The position numbers were made by a program, and so were the translations under genes. From JAAZNO01 sp012798275 (GTDB taxonomy: Bacteria; Chloroflexota; Anaerolineae; B4-G1; SLSP01), in the NCBI GenBank assembly GCA_035347995.1, contig DAOPQD010000033.1:1-29490 (forward strand): a DNA stretch of 29,490 nt, read 5' to 3'. Positions 23,451 through 29,490 of this stretch are shown piece after piece (within the stretch, counting starts at the first letter, position 1; the number at the start of each line of letters is the position of its first letter). The notes beneath the pieces were generated by a model. The model was given only the letters and a program-made list of their open reading frames with translations, was not told where the DNA came from and ran no database searches.

Positions 23451-24233
23451 TCACGCCAGTAGCGGCAGCGTCAGCAACACCAGTTGGGCGAGCACTGTCC
23501 AGGCGAAGAGTCGCCAGGAAGCGCGTTGCCCGACGTGATGGTAGTGATACTCCCCGCCGCCGATGACCAGGGCCACCCACACCCCCCCCATGAAGAACAC
23601 CCCCCAGCTGCCCAACGCCTCCGCCTGCGCCAGCAGCTGTGAGGAGGGCGGACCAAAGCGCAGGTACGCGCGCAGCAACACGTCGCGCAGCAGCGCAATC
23701 TCGTAGAGGCCCAGGAGCGCCGTGCCCAGCCACAGCGCCATCGCGGCGACCCACATCCAGGGGAGGGGTGGGCGCTGCAGGCGATTTTGTCCGTAATGGC
23801 TGAACGCCGGCACGCCGAGCATGATCCCCGCTGCAAACGGCAGTGAGAGAGAGGCGTTCTGCTGCAATCCCAGCAGTGGCCAGCTGATGTTGCGGAGCAC
23901 CGCCGCCGCGGCGAGAATCACTCCCACCGCCGCGGCGATCACCGAGCCGTAGCTGCGGAAAAACTCCAGCACGCCAGCGCGCCGGCTGACGCGGCGGGAG
24001 CGTCGCACAGCGGGCGCGATCGCGGCGAACGTCATCCGCGGCGAGGGGCTGCGCGCTGCCAGCTCAGCCTGCAGCTGTGCCTGCATCCTCGCTTGTCGGC
24101 GGGCATGTCCTTCCAGCGCTGTCTGACAGGCGGGGCAGTCCCGCAAATGCTGATCCAGCGCCTCGCGGTCGGCATCGGTCAGCAGATTCAGCGCGTAGCC
24201 GGTCAGCTCCTCTTCTGACAGATGGTGCTTCAT
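23451..24233 (-). CDS. Zinc-finger membrane anti-sigma factor
   Basis: A 260-residue protein. The cytoplasmic N-terminus has the anti-sigma zinc finger His29-x3-Cys33-x2-Cys36 (QHLRDCPACQTAL), which in ZAS proteins holds the ECF sigma factor inactive. A basic linker (about 60-90) and four or five membrane segments follow (about 95-115, 130-147, 158-181, 205-224, 242-260). The region from about 158 to the end is shared with the 116-residue protein at 20936-21286, including GGGEYHYHHVGQRASWRLFA. It starts 67 bases after the sigma gene, which is the classical order. Signal perception is therefore likely to involve the shared membrane domain; that is inference. Confidence 0.87.
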   Translation of the reverse strand: MKHHLSEEELTGYALNLLTDADREALDQHLRDCPACQTALEGHARRQARMQAQLQAELAARSPSPRMTFAAIAPAVRRSRRVSRRAGVLEFFRSYGSVIAAAVGVILAAAAVLRNISWPLLGLQQNASLSLPFAAGIMLGVPAFSHYGQNRLQRPPLPWMWVAAMALWLGTALLGLYEIALLRDVLLRAYLRFGPPSSQLLAQAEALGSWGVFFMGGVWVALVIGGGEYHYHHVGQRASWRLFAWTVLAQLVLLTLPLLA

Positions 24234-24254
24234 GGCATTCCTCCTTCCGGGTGC

Positions 24255-24307
24255 ACGTGGTTACATGGACACGTGTGAACGTGGTCACGTGGACACATGG
24301 TCACGTC
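24255..24307 (-). repeat. 16-base degenerate tandem repeat between sigma and anti-sigma genes
   Basis: Three units of 16 bases in a row on the plus strand: ACGTGGTTACATGGAC (24255-24270), ACGTGTGAACGTGGTC (24271-24286) and ACGTGGACACATGGTC (24287-24302), then a partial ACGTC. The third unit reaches the sigma stop codon. The array fills most of the gap between the two genes and is rich in short palindromes such as CACGTG. Confidence 0.75.
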
Positions 24308-24855
24308 TTCTCCTCCCTCAACGCGGCCCGCAGCTGCTGATAGCCCAGCCGTACCCGCGATTGCGCCGTCGGCAGCGGACAGTCCATGATCTCGGCAATT
24401 TCCCGGAAGGTGTGTCCCGCCCAGTAGCGGAGCACGAGCGCCTCCCGCACGGCCGGATGGAGCTCCCGCATCGCCTGCAGCAGCGCCTCCCGACGTTCGG
24501 CCTCGATGGCGGACGCCTCTGGTCCCGGCGCCGGGTCGGAAAGATCGCGCCCCAGGCCCAGCCATTCGGTGAGCGAAAAACTGACCAGGCGCTTGCGGCG
24601 TTGACGGTCGCGGCAGCGGCTCACCGTGATGGTGTGCAGCCACGTGGCAAAACTGGCGCGCTCCGGCGCGTAATGTCGGATGTTCACCAGCGCGTAGGTC
24701 AGGGCGTCCTGGGCGACCTCTTCGGCGTCTTCGGCATTGCCGAGCAGGGCATACGCCAGGCGGTAGACGTCGCTGCGATGGGCGTTGTAAAGCGCTTCCG
24801 CCGCTCCCTCCTCCCCGGCCTGCCAGTCCTCTATCAGCGCTACCGTGTCGCTCAT
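24301..24855 (-). CDS. ECF-type sigma-70 factor
   Basis: A 184-residue RNA polymerase sigma factor of the extracytoplasmic-function type. Region 2 spans about residues 10-80 (ALYNAHRSDVYRLAYALLGN, AEEVAQDALTYALVNI, FATWLHTITVSRCRDRQRR). A short acidic linker follows, and region 4 lies at about 122-180 (LHPAVREALVLRYWAGHTFREIAEIMDCPLPTAQSRVRLG). ATG 24855 begins directly before region 2; the open frame continues far upstream into the neighbouring protease gene and is not meaningful. The anti-sigma gene follows, so this pair opens a four-gene operon. A TATAAT element lies at 24901-24896. Confidence 0.93.
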   Translation of the reverse strand: MSDTVALIEDWQAGEEGAAEALYNAHRSDVYRLAYALLGNAEDAEEVAQDALTYALVNIRHYAPERASFATWLHTITVSRCRDRQRRKRLVSFSLTEWLGLGRDLSDPAPGPEASAIEAERREALLQAMRELHPAVREALVLRYWAGHTFREIAEIMDCPLPTAQSRVRLGYQQLRAALREEKT

Positions 24856-24895
24856 CGTCGTGTTGCCTGCCGCGCTATGTGGTTTTCTTGATGTT

Positions 24896-24930
24896 ATTAT
24901 ACGCGCCTGAAGGGCTTTTTGATCACTGCG
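24896..24930 (-). promoter_or_regulatory. Promoter-like element before the ECF sigma gene, shared with the protease gene
   Basis: On the minus strand the order is an A5 tract (24920-24916), 14 bases, then TATAAT (24901-24896) within GCGCGTATAATA. By eye it matches 26 of 36 positions, without gaps, to the sequence before the S8 protease gene. Initiation near 24889 would leave a leader of about 34 bases. Confidence 0.45.
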
Positions 24931-27900
24931 CCGGGGCCGTCCAGGCAGAAAGCCCGGCCGCGGTCGCAAACCAGAACTGCCCGTCGGCGCTGCGGGCGAT
25001 GCCGAGCACGTCGTTGGAGAGCAGCCCCTCCGCCGCGGTGAGGCTCGACCAGCCGCCGGTTTGGGGATCGAAGGCCCAGACGCCGTCGCCTGTAGCGCAC
25101 CACAGCCGGCCATCCGGCGCGCTGAGGAGGTCCCGCACTGCCAGCGTCCCTCGCCCGGCGGGCATCTCGACGGTCGTCCAATCGTCCCCATCCAGATAAG
25201 CCAGCCCTGCCGCGCTCCCGATCCACAATTTCCCCGTCGCATCTACCTCCGCAGCGGTGACCGGCGCGGCGGTAGCGATGGGCGGATCCCACACGCCATT
25301 GGCGAAGCGCGCCACCCCTCCCTCGGAGCCGACCCAAACGGCGCCTTGCGCGTCCGCAACGAGCGCGCGGACGCTGCGACCGCCGAGCACATCGCTGCGG
25401 CTGAAGGTCGCCCATGTTTCCCGGTCAGGCCGCAGACGGCTGACGCCGACCCGCCCGCCCCCCGAACCGAACCAGACGCTGCCATCGGGGGCGACCGTGA
25501 CCGCATGGATGAAGGAGCTCACCAGCCCGTCCTGCACCTCATAGCGCGTCCAGCCCTGGGACGTCACTTTCAGCGCGCCGCCGCCGTCCGAGCCGGCCCA
25601 GACCGCGCCATGGACGTCGGCCGCGAGCGCCATGATGTCTCGCTCAGGCAGGCCCTCGAAGGGCGTGATCGTGGCCCAACGCTGTCCCTCGAAGACGCTG
25701 AGGCTGCTTGCGGCAGCGACCCACAGGCGGCCCTCCGCATCGAGCGTCAACGCGGGCGTCGCAAGGCTTCCTATCGTCTGATACTGTCGCCACGTCCCGC
25801 TGGCGTTTTGCAGCGAGCGGGTATTGCCGAACCAGGGGCGCTGTTCGGCCGTCATGATGAGGAACAATTCCGGCGGTAGCGCTGTAAGAGGACGGGCGCC
25901 GAACCACCGGTGAACGGCCTCGGTGATGGTTGCCGGATACTGAACCTGCCGCAGGATGGTCACATCGCTGACATACGGGGTCCACCCGTTGCCGTCGAAA
26001 CTGCTGATCCCGTCGCGGGTGCGCGCCCACAGGACGCCATCGGCTGTCTGCATGAGCGTCAGCACGAAATCGTCGCTCAGCCCCTCCGTGTGGGTGATCC
26101 AGGTCGCCGCGCCGGACACGGGGTCTTGCAGCATGGCGACGCCCGCCCCCCACGTGCCGAACCAGAGCCGCCCGGCGGTGTCGGCGGCGATGGCGGTGAC
26201 CCAGGCGTCGGTGAGCGCTGGAAGGCCGCGCCACCTGTCTCCCTCGAGGACAGCGGCGCCGTTGGCCCCTCCCACCCAAATGCGCCCTTTACTGTCGGCA
26301 GCGATGGCGTACAGATCGGTGACGGGCGCGCCGCCGGCGGCCTGCCAGCGCGCTCCCTCAAAGCGCGCGGCGCCGCGCGCGGTCGCGGCCCACAGCACGC
26401 CATCGGGGGCCAGCGTCAGCGCGCGGACGAGGGGATGCGGCAGCCCCTGGGCCGTCCCAAAATTCCGCCAGCTCGCGCCGTCATAGCGGCTCACGCCGCC
26501 CTGTGTGCCTATCCAGACGGCCCCGGCGGCGTCGGGCTGAATGGCGTACACGGTGTCGTGGAGCAGCCCCTGCGCGGAGGTGACCCTCACATAGGTGCGT
26601 GTGGCGACGTCCCACCGCACCACGCCGCCATCGGTAGCGAGCCACAGCGTTTCCCGATCTCGCGCGTGATTGAGCGGGCGGGGGCGTGAGTTGAAGGGCC
26701 GCAGCTGCAGGGGCAGGAAGAGGGGCGGCGACTCACGTCCGTCGTCGGCGGGGTCGAGAGGATGGGTGCCCCGCTGCAGTTCGTCGCCGTCGCCCGCCCC
26801 GCCCAGATCAGTGTCGCTGTTGCAGGGCGAAGTCTGGAAATAGCCGCCGACCTCGTCGCCATCGGTCAGGCCATCCCCGTCGCTGTCCCAATCCAGGGGA
26901 TCGGCGCCGCGGAGGAATTCCTCGAGGTTGGCCAGTCCGTCGTTGTCGGGATCGCGCCCGGCGTCGTTGATGCGACTGCGCGTCCCAAAAGTCTGTTCCC
27001 ACACGTCGGGCAGGCCATCGCCATCGGCGTCAGTGAGGGCGGCGTCGGCCTTGAGGGCCAGGTCCACCTGACTCTCGCGCGGCGTCGGCGTGAGTGCGTC
27101 GGTCAGCGCCATGATCCGCACGGGATACCGTCCCGGCGCGGTGACGCGCGCGTACCAGCCGCCGTAGACCCCATCATCGGCCAGGCCATCGCCGTGCAGG
27201 CCGTCGTCGTGGAGGGTGAGCCCGTCCGTCGCGCCGTCGGGATGCTCGATCAGGGCGACGACGCGGACTTGCGCGTCGGCCGGCAGGCGTCCCGCGACGC
27301 TAACCAGAAAGAACACGGGCTCGCCGAGGCGCGGTGTGGCGTTGGAAAGGTTCACGTCGAGGGTGGAGGCCGTCGGGAGGGCTGGCCTTTCCGCGGGGAC
27401 GGTGATGGCGGCTTCGGCGCGAGCGCTTTGCCCCAGCGCGCTGACGACGACCGCCTGGGAGCCGGCAGGGAGTCCGGACGGCAGGGCGACTTCAAGCACA
27501 TACGTGCGTCCCAAGTTCCGCGCAGTGAGGACGGGCGCGGCCTGCCCGCCGATCTCGACCCCGAACTGCGCGGGCAGAAGTCCCGCCAGCGGGCTGCCGT
27601 CCGAGCGTTCCACGAGCACCTTGATGAAGCGCCGTCGCGGGTCGCCAGGGCGCAGGGGAGAAGCTGTTGCCTCGTCGGCCAGCTGCAGCGAGAGCCCCAG
27701 CGGTGGCAGCTGCGCGATGCCCGCACCCCATAGGGGATCCATGCCCGGCGTTCCCTGATCGCGGGCGGCGGCGCGCAGGCGAGCTTCCAGCTCGGCGACC
27801 GATAGATTTGCCTGCCCCGGAACGCTGAGCAGCACCGCTGCCATGCCGGCGACGTGCGGCGCTGCTGCAGAAGTCCCGCCGAAGCCATACGGGCCGTAGT

Positions 27901-29164
27901 CCGGCGTGGCGACCGACACGAAGCTGTAGCTGCTCAGATCGGGTTTGATGCGTCCGTCGGCGGTCGGGCCACGGGAACTGTAGGGCACCCGCCGGCCGGT
28001 GCTCACGTTGACCGCGCCGACCGTGAGGACGCTGCGCGCGTCACCGGGAAGTCCCAGACTGCCAGCGGGCGTGACGTGCGCGGTGAGAGCGGCATCCTCG
28101 CCGATGGCGAAAACCTCCAGGACGTGGCTTGGGGAGCCCGGCTCGCTGCGCCGAATGCGGATCGTGTAGGCGCCATCGAAGGTGGGGGTGAAGGTGATCC
28201 GCTGCGCCGGGGCGCTTATCCCCGCGCGCGGGGTGACGCTGCGGGCGACCTCGACTCCCTCTCTGTCGAAGAGATAGAGCTCGTAGGTGACGCTGGCGAC
28301 GGGCCTGAGCGGGTCGTCCCCCCAATCGTCCCAGGCGAGGGTGAGGTTGACGGCTTTGCCCTGGTGCAGCTGCACTGGCAAGGTCTCTTCGACGATTCCC
28401 ATTCGCGAGTGCCCAAATTCGTGCCAGCCGTCCCCGTCGGTGTCGCTAAATTCGCCCTGGTAGTGTTGTTGGGCATAATTCCCCGCGCTCTTGACGATCA
28501 ACATGCCGGCGTCGCGGGCCGCGTCGAGCAGCGGATACAGCGGGGTCGCGCTTTCCGCCGTCCGTCCCTTGCCGTCGCCCCGCGCCGACGAGAGGGTGGA
28601 CATGGAGATTGAGACGACGCGCACGCCCTCCTGCCGCAGGTAAGTGAGGACGGCTTCCAGCGTGGCGATCAGGCTGTCTACCTGCACGAGGTAGAGTTGC
28701 GCTTCGGGAGCGATGTCGTAGATGATCTCGGCGCAGGCGGCGCCGTGCCCCCCGCCGTCCTCCTCCAGCGTTTCGACGGCGTCGCCGCCGGCGGTGAAGC
28801 GCCGGGTGACGACGTTGGCCGGCAGCTCTCCCTCGGCGATGCGGTCGGCGAGGCCGGTGAAGGCCTCGTCAATGACGGCGACTTTGACCCCCGCGCCACG
28901 GCAGCCGGCGGCGTGATACTCGCTCGCGCCGATGAGCGCTAAGGCCTCCGTGGTGATGCGCCCGTCGTCGGCTTCGGGCTGCGAGGAAAGCGTCGGGGCC
29001 GGCAGCACCGCCGCGCTCGTCCCCACCTCCAACGTGCACGACGGGCAGCGAGCGTCCCTGGCAATCATCACCGCGAGTACGCTCAGCAGCGCCAGCTGCC
29101 GAAAACGGCGAAGCCATAGTATTTTGGATTTTGGACTTTTGATTTTGGACAAGTGTCTTTTCAA
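24923..29164 (-). CDS. Secreted S8 protease with calcium-type repeats and two sensor-like propellers
   Basis: A 1413-residue extracellular protein. After a basic start and a hydrophobic signal segment (about 20-36), the subtilisin domain carries Asp99 (VAVIDEAF), His140 (DGGGHGAACAEII), the oxyanion Asn229 (SAGN) and Ser432 (GGTSAAAPHVAGMAA), so it looks active; an insert lies between Asn and Ser. Beta-sandwich-like regions follow (about 500-700), then thrombospondin-3/calcium-type repeats (about 711-800: DADGDGLPD, DPDNDGLANLEEF, DSDGDGLTDGDE). From about 835 to the end I count 14 blades of the (L/V/I)W-x-(G/A) type seen in two-component sensor propellers, enough for two seven-bladed propellers. 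TTG 29164 is used because the frame otherwise lacks a start before the signal segment. The sigma gene begins 67 bases downstream. Confidence 0.88.
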   Translation of the reverse strand: MKRHLSKIKSPKSKILWLRRFRQLALLSVLAVMIARDARCPSCTLEVGTSAAVLPAPTLSSQPEADDGRITTEALALIGASEYHAAGCRGAGVKVAVIDEAFTGLADRIAEGELPANVVTRRFTAGGDAVETLEEDGGGHGAACAEIIYDIAPEAQLYLVQVDSLIATLEAVLTYLRQEGVRVVSISMSTLSSARGDGKGRTAESATPLYPLLDAARDAGMLIVKSAGNYAQQHYQGEFSDTDGDGWHEFGHSRMGIVEETLPVQLHQGKAVNLTLAWDDWGDDPLRPVASVTYELYLFDREGVEVARSVTPRAGISAPAQRITFTPTFDGAYTIRIRRSEPGSPSHVLEVFAIGEDAALTAHVTPAGSLGLPGDARSVLTVGAVNVSTGRRVPYSSRGPTADGRIKPDLSSYSFVSVATPDYGPYGFGGTSAAAPHVAGMAAVLLSVPGQANLSVAELEARLRAAARDQGTPGMDPLWGAGIAQLPPLGLSLQLADEATASPLRPGDPRRRFIKVLVERSDGSPLAGLLPAQFGVEIGGQAAPVLTARNLGRTYVLEVALPSGLPAGSQAVVVSALGQSARAEAAITVPAERPALPTASTLDVNLSNATPRLGEPVFFLVSVAGRLPADAQVRVVALIEHPDGATDGLTLHDDGLHGDGLADDGVYGGWYARVTAPGRYPVRIMALTDALTPTPRESQVDLALKADAALTDADGDGLPDVWEQTFGTRSRINDAGRDPDNDGLANLEEFLRGADPLDWDSDGDGLTDGDEVGGYFQTSPCNSDTDLGGAGDGDELQRGTHPLDPADDGRESPPLFLPLQLRPFNSRPRPLNHARDRETLWLATDGGVVRWDVATRTYVRVTSAQGLLHDTVYAIQPDAAGAVWIGTQGGVSRYDGASWRNFGTAQGLPHPLVRALTLAPDGVLWAATARGAARFEGARWQAAGGAPVTDLYAIAADSKGRIWVGGANGAAVLEGDRWRGLPALTDAWVTAIAADTAGRLWFGTWGAGVAMLQDPVSGAATWITHTEGLSDDFVLTLMQTADGVLWARTRDGISSFDGNGWTPYVSDVTILRQVQYPATITEAVHRWFGARPLTALPPELFLIMTAEQRPWFGNTRSLQNASGTWRQYQTIGSLATPALTLDAEGRLWVAAASSLSVFEGQRWATITPFEGLPERDIMALAADVHGAVWAGSDGGGALKVTSQGWTRYEVQDGLVSSFIHAVTVAPDGSVWFGSGGGRVGVSRLRPDRETWATFSRSDVLGGRSVRALVADAQGAVWVGSEGGVARFANGVWDPPIATAAPVTAAEVDATGKLWIGSAAGLAYLDGDDWTTVEMPAGRGTLAVRDLLSAPDGRLWCATGDGVWAFDPQTGGWSSLTAAEGLLSNDVLGIARSADGQFWFATAAGLSAWTAPAQ

Positions 29165-29184
29165 GATTGATGTGAGTCACCTCT

Positions 29185-29219
29185 ATTATACGCGCGCGGC
29201 CGGATTTTTAACCACCGCA
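29185..29219 (-). promoter_or_regulatory. Promoter-like element before the S8 protease gene
   Basis: Minus strand: an A5 tract (29209-29205), 14 bases, then TATAAT (29190-29185) inside GCGCGTATAATA, the twin of the element before the sigma gene. Initiation would be expected near 29178. That falls inside the GAGGTGA that would otherwise be the ribosome-binding site for TTG 29164, so the mRNA may have almost no leader. Confidence 0.45.
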
Positions 29220-29400
29220 GAATTGTGGTATAGTATCTGCCGTGCGCACGTGCACCCGGCGTTTTACCAGGAGACGCCATGTGCTGGCGCACACTATCTA
29301 AAAATGAAAATGTGTGGTCACTGTTCAGCCTGGCGCCAGGTGGCTAGCCGGCGATGGATGAACCTCTGTGAGCTGTAGCTTTTGCCTCACCGCCTGCCCC

Positions 29401-29430
29401 CTCCCCGACGGCGCCTGCGCCGTCGGGGAG
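29401..29430. repeat. Perfect 14-bp-arm hairpin
   Basis: CTCCCCGACGGCGC pairs exactly with GCGCCGTCGGGGAG across two bases. A run of G then A follows on the plus strand. It may be a terminator for a unit on either strand, or a member of the palindromic repeat family. Confidence 0.7.
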
Positions 29431-29444
29431 GGGGGAAAAATAAG

Positions 29445-29483
29445 GGGGCTTTGCAGGCGGGCGTAGCCCGCCTGCAAAGCCCC
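29445..29483. repeat. Perfect 18-bp-arm hairpin
   Basis: GGGGCTTTGCAGGCGGGC (29445-29462) pairs exactly with 29466-29483 across the loop GTA. It is the longest perfect palindrome in the window and lies 14 bases after the previous hairpin, at the window edge. Confidence 0.75.
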
Positions 29484-29490
29484 ACAAAAA

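Larger units (their letters stand above)
29165..29490. repeat. Region upstream of the protease: promoter, interspersed repeat, twin hairpins
   Basis: No gene is supported in these 326 bases. The protease promoter-like element is at 29185-29219 (minus). A plus-strand TATAGT lies at 29229-29234. The third copy of the GACGCCATGTGCTGGCGCAC repeat occupies 29273 to about 29320. Two large perfect hairpins follow at 29401-29430 and 29445-29483. Confidence 0.7.

Noticed and set aside
22308..23462. 384-codon plus-strand frame opposite the GT-C/LytM gene
   Set aside because: His/Arg/Gln-rich translation typical of antisense frames, with no RBS or motif.
24255..24307. Possible CRISPR-like array
   Set aside because: Units are 16 bases, degenerate and directly adjacent with no spacers, so it is a minisatellite.
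26762..27733. 323-codon plus-strand frame opposite the S8 protease gene
   Set aside because: Lies within the protease coding region and has no domain or start signal.

Overview
The window is high-GC DNA of bacterial type with short intergenic gaps, several ATGA/GTGA gene overlaps and many GTG/TTG starts. Gene content suggests a Chloroflexota bacterium, probably Anaerolineae-like. The signs are a MoxR/DUF58/DUF4129 set, secreted proteins with an IYLPLAL-type segment after the signal anchor, S8 protease with sensor-type propellers, GH38 mannosidase, and abundant small palindromic intergenic repeats. This assignment is inference from gene style; there is no rRNA or other marker. I saw no tRNA, rRNA, CRISPR array or insertion sequence.

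Layout: (1) 1-283, palindromic repeats; 284-1144, an aldo/keto reductase. (2) 1199-5693, a membrane-linked MoxR-type module in the order DUF4129, membrane protein, DUF58, membrane protein, then the MoxR ATPase. A block of palindromic repeats separates the ATPase from the other four genes. (3) 5694-7215, a lower-GC islet with the clearest sigma70-type promoter of the window, a DUF433/DUF5615 toxin-antitoxin-like pair and a cytidine-deaminase-like gene. (4) 7361-10231, an O6-methylguanine methyltransferase, an MFS exporter and a coupled secreted protein. (5) 13029 down to 10301 (minus), an AlkA-like HhH-GPD glycosylase followed by a double-GAF histidine kinase. (6) 13507-20895 (plus), a membrane protein, GH38 alpha-mannosidase, S9 peptidase and a PAS/Cys-cluster histidine kinase. 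(7) 29164 down to 20936 (minus), five co-directional genes: a giant secreted S8 protease with calcium-type repeats and 14 propeller blades; an ECF sigma factor; a zinc-finger membrane anti-sigma factor; a GT-C glycosyltransferase fused to a degenerate LytM/M23-like domain; and a small membrane protein.

The most interesting part is region 7. The small last protein is a free-standing copy of the C-terminal membrane domain of the anti-sigma factor. The S8 protease and the sigma factor are preceded by closely similar promoter-like sequences (an A5 tract, 14 bases, then GCGCGTATAATA on the minus strand at the inner end). Together this looks like a surface-sensing and envelope-modifying regulon with an unusual membrane domain used twice; that reading is a hypothesis. 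Secondary curiosities are two interspersed repeat families, a promoter/dyad region at 13088-13177, and an unexplained leader ahead of the toxin-antitoxin pair.
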